From contig NZ_JADBEJ010000008.1 of assembly GCF_014873915.1 (NCBI RefSeq), positions 1 through 64,000 on the forward strand: a stretch of 64,000 nucleotides of DNA, given 5' to 3'. Origin of the DNA: Amycolatopsis roodepoortensis (GTDB lineage: Bacteria > Actinomycetota > Actinomycetes > Mycobacteriales > Pseudonocardiaceae). Shown piece by piece: positions 8,340 through 16,891 of the stretch (positions are counted from its first letter, which is position 1; the number at the start of each line of letters is the position of its first letter). The translations under genes and the position numbers were made by a program. A model generated the notes under the pieces. It made no database searches and was not told where the DNA came from. It saw nothing but the letters and a program-made list of their open reading frames with translations.

Positions 8340-9202
8340 CGGACCACGAGCAGATCGTCCTGCACGCCCGGGACGTGGAGTTCGACTGGGCGTCGCTACC
8401 GATGCACTGGATCCCCGGTGAACCGCAGGCGACGCACACGATCAACGTGCTGCATCTGGCGCTGCCGGAGGGCGAGCGCTGGTTCGTCGAGGTGTTCAAG
8501 CAGGCCGTGCCGCTGATCCGCGACGAGCGGCTCAAGGAGGACGTCCTCGGCTTCATCGGCCAGGAGGCCATGCACGCCGAGGCGCACGACGGCGCCGCGG
8601 CACACCTCGAAGCGGCGGGCGTCCACGTGCGGCCGTACATCGCGCAGATGGAGTGGATGTTCCGCCGCCTGCTCGGCGACCGCGAGCTTTCCGCCAAGCG
8701 GCGCGAGGAATGGCTGATCGAACGGCTCGCCATCGTCGCCGCGATCGAGCACTACACCGCCTTCCTCGGCCAGTGGATCCTCGACGCCGAAGCGCTCGAC
8801 AAGGCAGGCGCCGACCCGACGATGCTGGATCTCCTGCGCTGGCACGGCGCCGAAGAGGTCGAGCACCGCTCTGTCGCCTTCGATCTGTTCATGCACCTCG
8901 ACGGCCGCTACACCCGCCGCGTGCGCAGCATGATCGTGGTGACGCCGGTGCTCGCCTGGGTTTTCCTGCGGGGCACCAGGTTCCTCATGAAGAACGATCC
9001 GACGCGGCCGGGGAAGACGAGTTTCCGGACCTATCTGCGCGTCGCGAAGCTCGGGCTTCTGCCTTCGGGCAAGCAGTTGCGGCGCGAGATCCGGCCGTAC
9101 TTCCGGAAGTCCTATCACCCCACCGAAACCGGCGACACCGATCAGGCCGTCGCGTATCTCGCGAGCTCGCCGGCCGCGCTGGCCGCCGACGAACCCCGTT
9201 GA
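8336..9202 (+). CDS. Ferritin-like metal-dependent hydrolase (PF10118-type)
   Basis: This 288-residue protein has helix-borne metal motifs FIGQEAMHAEAH, AIEHYTA and EEVEHRSV, a Glu/His pattern that looks like a di-metal four-helix site. It resembles the family annotated as predicted metal-dependent hydrolase, whose reaction is not well established; oxygenase chemistry is also conceivable. A hydrophobic stretch (VVTPVLAWVFLRG) may bind membrane or lipid. GTG 8336 overlaps the monooxygenase stop and has GGGAGG upstream. The next gene begins inside its stop codon. Confidence 0.82.
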   Translation: MTDHEQIVLHARDVEFDWASLPMHWIPGEPQATHTINVLHLALPEGERWFVEVFKQAVPLIRDERLKEDVLGFIGQEAMHAEAHDGAAAHLEAAGVHVRPYIAQMEWMFRRLLGDRELSAKRREEWLIERLAIVAAIEHYTAFLGQWILDAEALDKAGADPTMLDLLRWHGAEEVEHRSVAFDLFMHLDGRYTRRVRSMIVVTPVLAWVFLRGTRFLMKNDPTRPGKTSFRTYLRVAKLGLLPSGKQLRREIRPYFRKSYHPTETGDTDQAVAYLASSPAALAADEPR

Positions 9203-10203
9203 TGACACCGCCGAGGCCGCTGCGGCTCGACGGCAGCGGGCGCACCGACCGCGCGATGGCGTCGCTGACCGGTGTCGTCGCGCTGTATCGCAGGCTCAGC
9301 GGGATGAGCGGCCGCCGTCGTCCGCCGGTGGCCGCCGTCGACCGCGATCTCCCGCTGATCGTGGACGATGTCCGCACCGAAGCCGACGGCGTCGCCGGCC
9401 TGCGGCTGGTGCACGAACGCGGCGAAGCGCTGCCACGATGGCGGCCCGGCGCGCACATCGACCTTTCGCCCCGGCCGGGGCTGGTCCGTCAGTACTCCCT
9501 GTGCGGCGATCCGGACGACCGCTCGGCCTACCGCGTCGGCGTCCGTCTGCTCGGCGAGGGATCGACGGCGGTGCACGCGTTGAAGAAGGGCGTCCGGGTC
9601 ACGGGACGCGGCCCGCGCAACGCGTTCCCGTTCGTCGCGAGCCCGGCGTACCTGTTCATCGCGGGCGGTATCGGGATCACGCCGATCCTGCCGATGGTCC
9701 GGCAGGCCGCCGCGGCGGGCGCGGACTGGCGGCTGGTCTACACCGGCCGCGACGAGGCCTCGATGCCGTTCCTGGAGGAATTGTCCGGTTTCGGAGACCG
9801 CGTCTGGATTCGTCCGGACACGGACTACGGAATCCCCGCCTCCGGCGCTGAACTCCTCGAAGGCGCCCCGGAAGGCGCGCCGATCTATTGCTGCGGCCCG
9901 GTTCCGATGATCGTGAGCGTCCGGACGGACGCCGCATTGCGCGGCTCGGGCCCCGTGTTCTTCGAACGGTTCTCGACGCCGCCGATCGTCGGCGGCAAGC
10001 CGTTCCGCGTCGAACTGGCCCGCAGCGGCAGGGTTTTGGACGTGCCCGCCGACCGGACCACTCTCGACGTCCTGCGCGAAACCGTGCCCGGGATCGCGTA
10101 TTCGTGCCGTCAGGGGTTCTGCGGGACCTGCGAACTGCCGACGGTGACCGGCGACCGCGTCCGGGTCTGCGTCGAACGCGAGCCGGTCACTCTCGATCTC
10201 TGA
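9202..10203 (+). CDS. PDR/VanB-type ferredoxin reductase (FMN/NAD + 2Fe-2S)
   Basis: This 333-residue electron-transfer protein passes electrons from NAD(P)H through flavin to a C-terminal plant-type 2Fe-2S cluster. RQYSLCGDP is the flavin site, FIAGGIGITPI the nucleotide site, and CRQGFCGTCE plus a later Cys give the four cluster ligands. The order flavin-NAD-ferredoxin is that of phthalate dioxygenase reductase. ATG 9202 overlaps the previous stop as TGATG. It probably feeds electrons to the neighbouring metal-dependent enzyme, which is inference from coupling. Confidence 0.93.
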   Translation: MTPPRPLRLDGSGRTDRAMASLTGVVALYRRLSGMSGRRRPPVAAVDRDLPLIVDDVRTEADGVAGLRLVHERGEALPRWRPGAHIDLSPRPGLVRQYSLCGDPDDRSAYRVGVRLLGEGSTAVHALKKGVRVTGRGPRNAFPFVASPAYLFIAGGIGITPILPMVRQAAAAGADWRLVYTGRDEASMPFLEELSGFGDRVWIRPDTDYGIPASGAELLEGAPEGAPIYCCGPVPMIVSVRTDAALRGSGPVFFERFSTPPIVGGKPFRVELARSGRVLDVPADRTTLDVLRETVPGIAYSCRQGFCGTCELPTVTGDRVRVCVEREPVTLDL

Positions 10204-10207
10204 GTTG

Positions 10208-10492
10208 TCAGGCTTCCTTCGGGATCCAAGAGCCGATCACGGGCTTGAACTCGCGCACGGTCCGCTTCGCAACGACACCTTCGAGGTGGTACGGATCCTT
10301 GTCGATGATCTCCAGCAGCGCCGCCTCGTCCGCCGCCTGGTACATCGAGATACCGCCGGAGCCGTCGCCCAGCGGGCCGCCGAGCGCGACGACGCCCTGG
10401 TCGGCGAGGGCGGACAGGAATTCCCGGTGCCGGGGGCGCACATCCGCCAGCTTCTCCTGCACGTACGTGATCTCCACCAGGAACCAGGCCAT
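10208..10492 (-). CDS. YciI family protein
   Basis: This 94-residue alpha/beta protein of the YciI/dimeric ferredoxin-like fold starts MAWFLVEITYV and has the ADQGVVALGGPLGDGSGG and KDPYHLEGV segments typical of the family. Members include lactone or ester-cleaving enzymes and domains of unknown role. I prefer ATG 10492 because GGAG sits 6 bp upstream; ATG 10498 abuts that site, and a TTG lies at 10504. It converges on the ferredoxin reductase with 4 bp between stops. Confidence 0.85.
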   Translation of the reverse strand: MAWFLVEITYVQEKLADVRPRHREFLSALADQGVVALGGPLGDGSGGISMYQAADEAALLEIIDKDPYHLEGVVAKRTVREFKPVIGSWIPKEA

Positions 10493-10632
10493 CGACATCT
10501 CCAAGGTCGCTCCGAACGGACGCCCCAGCTTCTCAGGATCCGATCAGGCAGGACTCCCGCCCCACCCGATACGCTGATCGAGCGTCATGCACAGGTTGTG
10601 CTTCAAAGGGGTAAATGAACAGGTAGGGGTAC

Positions 10633-11208
10633 ATGCTCGAGGGCAATGCGGAACGCAGTGTCGAGGCGACCCTCGGCCATCTGCGCACCATGGACGGACC
10701 GGTCACGCCACCGCCGCCTGCGGCACCGCTGACCCTTGAGGATCTCTACCGCCAGCACCGGATGCGGCTCGTCCGGCTGGCCATCCTGCTCGTGGACGAA
10801 CCCGCGACCGCCGAGGACGTCGTCCAAGAGGCCTTCACCGGGCTGCACCGCAACTGGGGACGCCTGCGCGACGCCGCCGCGGCCGTCGGATATCTGCGCA
10901 CCGCCGTGGTCAACGGATCACGCAGTGTGCTGCGCCGCCGCAAGACCGCGCGCGAGTACGTCGCGCCGCACGCCGTCAACGCGCGTTCGGCCGAAAGCCT
11001 CGCCATGCTGTCGAGTGAACATCAGGCCGTGGTGAGCGCTTTGTCCAAACTGCCCCCTCGCCAGCGCGAGGTTCTGGTCCTCCGTTACTACGGTGGGCTG
11101 AGTGAGGCCGAAATCTCGGAGGCCGCCGGGATTTCGAAAGGTACCGTTAAGTCAACCGCCAGCCGGGCGCTCGAAGCACTGCAGAAAGCGATGCAGTCAC
11201 CGAACTGA
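10633..11208 (+). CDS. SigE-family RNA polymerase sigma-70 factor
   Basis: This 191-residue ECF-like sigma factor has region 2 in DLYRQHRMRLVRLAILLVD and EDVVQEAFTGLHRNW, and region 4 in LPPRQREVLVLRYYGGLSE and GISKGTVKSTASRA, the helix-turn-helix for the -35 element. It carries a proline-rich N-terminal extension of about 30 residues. No anti-sigma factor gene adjoins it, so its control is not visible. GGTAGGGG precedes the ATG. The nagA-like gene follows on the same strand. Confidence 0.92.
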   Translation: MLEGNAERSVEATLGHLRTMDGPVTPPPPAAPLTLEDLYRQHRMRLVRLAILLVDEPATAEDVVQEAFTGLHRNWGRLRDAAAAVGYLRTAVVNGSRSVLRRRKTAREYVAPHAVNARSAESLAMLSSEHQAVVSALSKLPPRQREVLVLRYYGGLSEAEISEAAGISKGTVKSTASRALEALQKAMQSPN

Positions 11209-11278
11209 TGCCCGGCCTTCATCTCGACCGCTGGGTTGTGCCGCCATGCTTGGTCCAGACCAATATATGCTGGGGGGC

Positions 11279-12502
11279 GTGAGAGGCGCCGGAGATTTCG
11301 TGATCGTGGGCGGCCGGGTCGTCGCCCCGGACCGTGTACTCGACGACGGCTGGCTGGCTATCGCCGCCGGCAAGATCGTCCAAGTCGGTTCCGGGACACC
11401 CCCGGACATCGATCGCGTCGACGTCGACGGATGCCTGGTCGTGCCCGGCTTCGTCGACACCCACTGCCACGGCGGCGGGGGCGGATCGTTTTCCAGCGCG
11501 AACCCCGAGGAGCTGCTCCGCGCGGTCCGCGCGCATCGGCGGCACGGGACCACGACCATGCTCGGCAGTCTGGTCTCGGACCCCATCCCGGTGCTCAGGG
11601 ACCAGATCGCGGCCCTGCGTGAGCTGGTCCAAGAGGGTGAACTTGCCGGAATTCACCTTGAAGGACCCTTCATCTCGAAGGCGCGCTGCGGGGCGCACGA
11701 TCCGGCGACGCTGATCGAGCCGGACACGGCGACGGTCAACGCGCTGCTCGGCGCGGGCCGCGGCGACATCCGGATGGTCACCCTCGCCCCCGAACTGCAC
11801 GGCGGGATCAAGGCGGTCCGCCAGCTGGCCGAATCGGGCGTCATCGCCGCCATCGGGCACACCGACGGCGTCGAGGACCAGATCATCCCCGCGATCGACG
11901 CGGGCGCCTCCGTCGCGACCCACCTCTTCAACGCCATGCGGCCTCTCCACCACCGCGAACCCGGACCGATCGGTGCGCTCCTCGACGACGAGCGCATCAC
12001 CGTCGAGCTGATCTGTGACCTCGTCCACGTGCACCCGACCGTGCTGCGGCTGGCCGCGCACCACGCGGGCAAGGGCCGGACCGTGCTCATCACCGACGCC
12101 ATGTCGGCCACCGACGCCGCCGATGGCAGCTACATCCTCGGCCGCCTCGAGGTCGACGTCCGCGACGGTGTCGCCACCCTGGCGGGCAACGGTTCGCTGG
12201 CGGGCAGCACGCTGACCATGGACGCGGCCTTCCGCAACCTGGTCCGCGGCGCGGGTATCGACCTGCTCGACGCCGTGCGCGCGACCTCCGGACGCCCCGC
12301 CGAACTGCTCGGCATCGCCGACCGCACAGGCTCGCTGCGAGCCGGGCTCGCGGCGGACCTCGTCGTGCTCGACCGCGACCTCCGGCCGGTCAAGGTGCTT
12401 CGTCAGGGCGAATGGGTCAAGGACGACGCTGCGGCTACATTGAGCGCCACGGCTCCGCTGAGCGGGGCGGTCGAAGGCGGTGTGTCGGTCAGCGACGGGT
12501 AG
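11279..12502 (+). CDS. nagA: N-acetylglucosamine-6-phosphate deacetylase
   Basis: This amidohydrolase removes acetate from GlcNAc-6-phosphate in amino-sugar catabolism and cell-wall recycling. Visible active-site segments are DTHCHGGGGG, HLEGPFISKARCGAH with the metal-binding Glu, IGHTDG, HLFNAMRPLHHREPG and LITDAMSAT with the catalytic Asp. Length is about 407 residues, normal for NagA. The start is uncertain: I chose GTG 11279, which gives the usual short N-terminus; ATG 11267 and ATG 11246 are in frame. The cytoplasmic location agrees with the lack of a signal peptide. Confidence 0.92.
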   Translation: MRGAGDFVIVGGRVVAPDRVLDDGWLAIAAGKIVQVGSGTPPDIDRVDVDGCLVVPGFVDTHCHGGGGGSFSSANPEELLRAVRAHRRHGTTTMLGSLVSDPIPVLRDQIAALRELVQEGELAGIHLEGPFISKARCGAHDPATLIEPDTATVNALLGAGRGDIRMVTLAPELHGGIKAVRQLAESGVIAAIGHTDGVEDQIIPAIDAGASVATHLFNAMRPLHHREPGPIGALLDDERITVELICDLVHVHPTVLRLAAHHAGKGRTVLITDAMSATDAADGSYILGRLEVDVRDGVATLAGNGSLAGSTLTMDAAFRNLVRGAGIDLLDAVRATSGRPAELLGIADRTGSLRAGLAADLVVLDRDLRPVKVLRQGEWVKDDAAATLSATAPLSGAVEGGVSVSDG

Positions 12503-12520
12503 CGGCGAAAGGAGTCCCGG

Positions 12521-12901
12521 ATGAGCGAGCCCAAGGACCCGGAGAAGCTCCTAGCCGACGCCCTGCGCGCTCAGGCCGTCTTCGCCCCTTCGGCGGAGCG
12601 GGCCGCCGAGACGACCACGGACAAACCGGCCGAAACGGACACCGAGAGTAACGCCGGGGGTCCCGGAGAACACGAGCTGCCGCTGCAGTACGGGCTGCTG
12701 TCCGGTGCGGGCGCCGGCTCGCTCGAACGGGAGCGCGTCGCGCTGGAGGACGCGGAGACGGCCAGGCTGGCGGAGCGTCCCACACCGCCTCCAGCGCCTT
12801 CGCCGAGCAGCCCGCCTCTGCCCGCGTACTGGGTGTTGTTGCTGGCCGTCCTGCTGGGGCTCGCGGCAGGCTCGGTGATCGGGCTGCTCACGCTGATCTG
12901 A
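12521..12901 (+). CDS. C-tail-anchored hypothetical protein
   Basis: This 126-residue protein has a hydrophilic, acidic N-terminal part, a proline-rich stretch (PTPPPAPSPSSPPLP) and one C-terminal transmembrane helix (YWVLLLAVLLGLAAGSVIGL) that ends the chain. It therefore probably faces the cytoplasm as a tail-anchored protein. No family is recognised. AAAGGAGT precedes the ATG by a good distance, and it is 18 bp after nagA, so the two are likely co-transcribed. Confidence 0.75.
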   Translation: MSEPKDPEKLLADALRAQAVFAPSAERAAETTTDKPAETDTESNAGGPGEHELPLQYGLLSGAGAGSLERERVALEDAETARLAERPTPPPAPSPSSPPLPAYWVLLLAVLLGLAAGSVIGLLTLI

Positions 12902-12955
12902 GCCGCCCTCTCCCGCCGGGTCAGGGCACTCAGCGTCACCCTGTACCGTTTTGGT

Positions 12956-13678
12956 GTGATCCTGGCGCAGAACACCGTGACGACGATGGGCCTCCTGCCG
13001 GAGTGGCTGGACCCGCAGCACCTGCTCAGCGGACTGACCGTACCGGTCGTCACCATCCTCTGCTTGATCATCTTCATCGAGAGCAGCATCTTCCCGGTGC
13101 TGCCCGGTGACTCACTCCTGTTCACCGCGGGCCTGTTCATCGCGAACGGTTCGATCGAGGCGCCGCTGTGGCTGGTGTGCGTCCTGGTCACCGTCGCCGC
13201 GCTGATCGGCAACGCGGTCGGTTACGGCCTCGGCTGGAAGATCGGGCCCTGGCTGTTCCGCAAGCCGGACTCGAAGTTCTTCAACCAGAAGTACGTGGAC
13301 CAGACCCACGCCTTCCTGGAGAAGCACGGGCCGAAGGCGGTCGTGCTGGCGCGGTTCGTGCCGTTCGTGCGGACGTTCATCACCTGGATCGCCGGTATCG
13401 GCAAGATGGACCCGAAGAAGTACTTCGTCTACACCGTCATCGGCGGCATCCTCTGGGCCGCCGGGATCACCGCGCTCGGCCACCTGCTCGGCGGCGTCGC
13501 GTTCATCCGCGACAACGTGGACGCGATCTTCATCCTGATCGTGCTGGTGTCCGTGGTGCCGATCGTGATCGAGTACCTGAAGTCGCGGCGCGAGAAGAAG
13601 CACGCGAACACCGCGACCGGCCTCGTCGCCGACACCGCCGAGGACGTCACGCAGCAGATCCCGCGCGTGCGCGACTGA
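12956..13678 (+). CDS. DedA family membrane protein
   Basis: This 240-residue polytopic protein of the DedA/SNARE-associated family has the signature acidic segment LPGDSLLFTAGL and the basic segment RFVPFVRTFITWIAGIGKM, both typical of DedA lipid transporters and flippases. Members support membrane potential and undecaprenyl-phosphate or phospholipid recycling. GTG 12956 is used; ATG 12986 is an alternative. A second DedA gene lies at 21048. A perfect hairpin follows the stop. Confidence 0.9.
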   Translation: MILAQNTVTTMGLLPEWLDPQHLLSGLTVPVVTILCLIIFIESSIFPVLPGDSLLFTAGLFIANGSIEAPLWLVCVLVTVAALIGNAVGYGLGWKIGPWLFRKPDSKFFNQKYVDQTHAFLEKHGPKAVVLARFVPFVRTFITWIAGIGKMDPKKYFVYTVIGGILWAAGITALGHLLGGVAFIRDNVDAIFILIVLVSVVPIVIEYLKSRREKKHANTATGLVADTAEDVTQQIPRVRD

Positions 13679-13690
13679 CCCGCACGCGAA

Positions 13691-13745
13691 GTACATGAAG
13701 GCCCCCTTCCTTGCGTTAGGCGCAAGGAAGGGGGCCTTCATGTAC
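13691..13745. terminator. Perfect 25-bp-arm hairpin, GAAGGCCCCCTTC family
   Basis: The arms at 13691-13715 and 13721-13745 are exact reverse complements around TTAGG. The arm length and loop length equal those at 2286-2340, and the arm sequences differ at only a few places. It lies between convergent dedA and the glycolate-oxidase-like gene, so it is a likely bidirectional terminator. Confidence 0.8.
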
Positions 13746-13770
13746 TTCGGCCGGAACGGCGGAGGTGGCA

Positions 13771-13825
13771 ACGTCGCGAAAGCCACTTTCGCGACGTTAA
13801 AGGTTGCGAAAGTGGCTTTCGCAAC
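13771..13825. repeat. Double palindrome, GCGAAAGCCACTTTCGC family
   Basis: Two self-complementary blocks lie in tandem: CGTCGCGAAAG-CCA-CTTTCGCGACG (13772-13796) and GTTGCGAAAG-TGG-CTTTCGCAAC (13803-13825). Their cores are also complementary to each other, so two small hairpins or one larger hairpin can form. Related copies are at 30110-30160 and 39878-39930. Confidence 0.8.
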
Positions 13826-13909
13826 GTCAGCGGGATGGGGAGCGCGGGAGGTCGGCCCAGGCGGTGGTGAAGGCCCACCGCGCTCGCGCCGACCCGCCTA
13901 GCTCGGCGG

Positions 13910-15298
13910 TCAGAGGGAGAACATCGAGCCCGGGTTGAAGAGGTTCTCCGGGTCCAGCGCCCGCTTGATCTGCCGGTGCACCTGGATGCCGACCTCCCCG
14001 ATCTCCTTCGCGAGCCACTCGCGTTTGATCCGGCCGATACCGTGCTCGCCGGTGACCGTCCCGCCCAGCGACAGGGCCACGTCGAGGATCGCGTCGAAGG
14101 CGATCCGCGCGCGGGCGAACTCCTCCTCGGAGTCGGGCGCGTAGACGATCGTCGGGTGCATGTTGCCGTCACCGGCGTGGCCGACGACGGCGATCCGCAG
14201 GCCGACCTCTTCGCTGATCCGCTCGCAGCCGGCGATCAGTTCGGCGATCCGCGTCCGCGGCACGCAGACGTCGTCGGTCAGCCAGACGCCGTACATCTCC
14301 AGCGCGGTGAGCACGACCCGCCGCGCCTGCAGCAGCATCTTGCCCTCTTCGAGATCTTCGGTGGCGTACGCCAGATCCGCGCCGCAGTCGACGCAGATCT
14401 GTTCCAGGACCGCGAGTTCCTTCCGCGCGACCTCGCCGCCGGAGTCGGATTGCGCGAGCAGCAACGCCTTGCAGTCCGAACTCGTGCCGAGGTCGGTCTT
14501 GAGGTAGGCCTCGGCCGCCTTGATGGACGTCGCGTCCATGATCTCCATGAGCGACGGCACCAGACCTTCACGCACCACCCGCGCGACGGCCTCGCCCGCC
14601 GCTTCGGTGCTGTTGAAGGCGGCGACGAGCGTGGCGGGCAGCTGCGGTAACGGTTTCAGCGCGACGGTCGCCTGCGTGATCACGCCGAGCGTGCCCTCAC
14701 TCCCGACGAAGAGCCGCGCGAGGTCGTAGCCCGCGACGCCCTTCACCGTGCGGCGCCCAGTCTTCAAAACGGAGCCGTCGGCGAGCACGACTTCCAAGCC
14801 CAGCACGGAATCCGTGGTGACGCCGTACTTCACGCAGCACAGACCGCCCGCGTTGGTGGACAGGTTCCCGCCGATGGTGCACCAGTCGTAGCTGGACGGG
14901 TCCGGCGGATAGAACAGGCCGTGCTTCTCCACCGCGTTGCGGAAATCGAGGTTCACCACGCCGGGCTGCACGACGGCGAGCCGGTTGCCTTCGTCGATCT
15001 CGACGATCTGGTCGAGTTTCGTCAGCACCAGCACGACACAGCCGTCGATCGCGTTCGCGGCGCCGGACAGACCACTGCCGGCGCCGCGGGGCACGATCGG
15101 CACCTTGAACTCCGCGCAGGCCTTGACCACGGCCTGCACACCCTCCACGTCGGACGGCAGGACCACCGCGAGCGGTTTGCCGCTGTCGGCCAGCGGCATC
15201 ATGTCGCGCGAATAGGCGTCCGTGACGTCGGTGTCGGTGAGCACCGCGGCGTCGCCGAGATGCTCGCGGAGGCGGGTGACCAGGGCGTGGTTGTTCAT
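13910..15298 (-). CDS. FAD-linked oxidase, GlcD/D-lactate dehydrogenase type
   Basis: This 462-residue VAO-fold flavoenzyme has the FAD-binding part at about 40-215 (VPRGAGSGLSGAA, IGGNLSTNAGGLCCVKYG, GYDLARLFVGSEGTLGV) and the substrate cap after it, with GHAGDGNMHPT and GEHGIGRIK carrying catalytic His residues. It resembles glycolate oxidase subunit GlcD and D-lactate or D-2-hydroxy-acid dehydrogenases; the exact hydroxy acid is not decidable. No iron-sulfur partner gene adjoins. The start ATG has GAGGG upstream. Confidence 0.92.
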   Translation of the reverse strand: MNNHALVTRLREHLGDAAVLTDTDVTDAYSRDMMPLADSGKPLAVVLPSDVEGVQAVVKACAEFKVPIVPRGAGSGLSGAANAIDGCVVLVLTKLDQIVEIDEGNRLAVVQPGVVNLDFRNAVEKHGLFYPPDPSSYDWCTIGGNLSTNAGGLCCVKYGVTTDSVLGLEVVLADGSVLKTGRRTVKGVAGYDLARLFVGSEGTLGVITQATVALKPLPQLPATLVAAFNSTEAAGEAVARVVREGLVPSLMEIMDATSIKAAEAYLKTDLGTSSDCKALLLAQSDSGGEVARKELAVLEQICVDCGADLAYATEDLEEGKMLLQARRVVLTALEMYGVWLTDDVCVPRTRIAELIAGCERISEEVGLRIAVVGHAGDGNMHPTIVYAPDSEEEFARARIAFDAILDVALSLGGTVTGEHGIGRIKREWLAKEIGEVGIQVHRQIKRALDPENLFNPGSMFSL

Positions 15299-15317
15299 GC
15301 CCTCATCGTAGGCCGGA

Positions 15318-16802
15318 TCAGCTCCGCACTGCGGAATTTTTTTTCCGATCTAGCAGAACAAAGGCCTGAACACCTGTATAGACGAGCACGGCCACGCCCG
15401 CCCATGCGGTGACGTGCACCCCCTGGGTGAAGGCTTCGCGAGCCGATTCCATGAGCGCCGCCCCCGCGACAGGATCGAGCTGCTGCGCCGTCGCCACCGC
15501 GCCACCCAGCGTGTCCCTGGCGGACTCGGCCGTCCCCTCGGGCAGACCGGACCGGTAGACCGCGGTCGCGACGCTGCCCAGGATGGCCGTGCCGAGCGCG
15601 CCACCCAGCTCGAACCCGGTCTCGGAGATCGCCGAAGCGGCCCCCGCGCGTTCAGCCGGAGCGGCCGAGATGACCAGGTCGTTCGTCAGCGTCTCCGACA
15701 GGGCCACACCACCGCCGAGCAGCGTGAACGACACCACGACGTACGCGAGTCCGCCGCCGGACGACACCTGGGTCAGCGCGAGGAAGCCGGCCGCCGCGAC
15801 CAGGAGACCACCGCTGACCAGCAGCGAAACCCGGATCCGCTTCGCGAGCCAGGCCGCGAGGAGCGCGCCGGCGACACCGGCGACCGTCGCGGGGAGCATC
15901 CACAGCGCTGCGACGACCGGAGTCAGCCCGAGCACCAGCTGCAGGTACTGCGGCACCAGGAACAACAGGCCGACCATGGCGAACACGCCAAGCATGTTCG
16001 TCACGACGGAGCCGCTGAAGGCCCGGTTCGAGAACAGCTTCAGGTCGAGCATCGGCTCGTCGAGGCTGTTCTGCCTGCGGACGAACACGACACCGAGCCC
16101 GAGCCCGATCAGGACGCTGACCGCGGCCTTCCAGGTGAAGCCGTGTTCGGCGACCAGCTTGATGCCGTAGACCACCGGCAGCATCGCGGCGAGCGACAGC
16201 AGCGCCGACAGCGGATCGAAGCGGCCCGGCTTCGGGTCACGCGCCTCCGGCAGCACGAACGGTCCGACGATCAGCAGCACCAGCATCACCGGGACGTTGA
16301 TGAGGAACACCGAGCCCCACCAAAAATGCTCCAGCAGCCAGCCGCCGAGCACCGGCCCGAGCGCCATCCCGCCGGAGAAACCGGCGCTCCACACGGCGAT
16401 CGCGATCCGGCGCTGTTTGGGGTCGACGAAGATGCTGCGGATCAGCGACAGCGTCGACGGCATCAGCGTCGCGCCACCCACGCCGAGCAGCGCCCTGGCG
16501 ATGATCAGCATGAACGCGCTGGTCGAGAAGGCCGCGAGCACCGACGCGGCACCGAACGCCGCGGCGCCCATGAGCAGCAGCTTGCGACGGCCGATGCGGT
16601 CACCGAGCGTGCCCATCAGGACCAGCAGGCCCGCCAGCATGAACGAGTAGATGTCGACGATCCACAACTGCTCCGCACCGGTGGGCGCCAGATCCTCGGA
16701 CAGGAACGGCAGCGCGAACCCGAGCACCGTCATGTCCACGCTGATCAGCAGCACCGGAAGCACCAGTACCGCCAACGCCCACCACTGCTTGCGCCTCGCC
16801 AT
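15318..16802 (-). CDS. MFS drug transporter, DHA2 (14-helix) type
   Basis: This 494-residue proton-driven efflux permease has the EmrB/QacA arrangement. SVDMTVLGFALPFLSEDL is the typical first helix with its acidic residue, LVLMGTLGDRIGRRKLLL is motif A, and GVGGATLMPSTLSLI precedes motif C (MALGPVLGGWLLEHFWWGSVFLINVP). The substrate is unknown, and a toxic compound is likely. AAGGAGAG precedes the ATG. It diverges from a TetR gene with two operators in the 89-bp gap, so the TetR protein very probably represses it. Confidence 0.93.
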   Translation of the reverse strand: MARRKQWWALAVLVLPVLLISVDMTVLGFALPFLSEDLAPTGAEQLWIVDIYSFMLAGLLVLMGTLGDRIGRRKLLLMGAAAFGAASVLAAFSTSAFMLIIARALLGVGGATLMPSTLSLIRSIFVDPKQRRIAIAVWSAGFSGGMALGPVLGGWLLEHFWWGSVFLINVPVMLVLLIVGPFVLPEARDPKPGRFDPLSALLSLAAMLPVVYGIKLVAEHGFTWKAAVSVLIGLGLGVVFVRRQNSLDEPMLDLKLFSNRAFSGSVVTNMLGVFAMVGLLFLVPQYLQLVLGLTPVVAALWMLPATVAGVAGALLAAWLAKRIRVSLLVSGGLLVAAAGFLALTQVSSGGGLAYVVVSFTLLGGGVALSETLTNDLVISAAPAERAGAASAISETGFELGGALGTAILGSVATAVYRSGLPEGTAESARDTLGGAVATAQQLDPVAGAALMESAREAFTQGVHVTAWAGVAVLVYTGVQAFVLLDRKKNSAVRS

Positions 16803-16823
16803 GGCGCACTCTCCTTTAGCTAA

Positions 16824-16837
16824 ACCGTCTGGACGGT
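16824..16837. promoter_or_regulatory. TetR operator 1 (ACCGTCTGGACGGT)
   Basis: This imperfect-centre palindrome is flanked by AA and ACA. It lies 22 bp from the MFS start codon, over its likely promoter. The copy at 16865-16878 is its reverse complement. Confidence 0.8.
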
Positions 16838-16864
16838 ACAGTTACCGCCCTGATGCGAAGGTAA

Positions 16865-16878
16865 ACCGTCCAGACGGT
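16865..16878. promoter_or_regulatory. TetR operator 2 (ACCGTCCAGACGGT)
   Basis: This is the same palindrome, 41 bp from operator 1. It is directly followed by TATAGT (16878-16883), a good -10 element 9 bp from the tetR ATG. The regulator should therefore block its own, probably leaderless, transcript. Confidence 0.8.
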
Positions 16879-16891
16879 ATAGTCAACTGAT

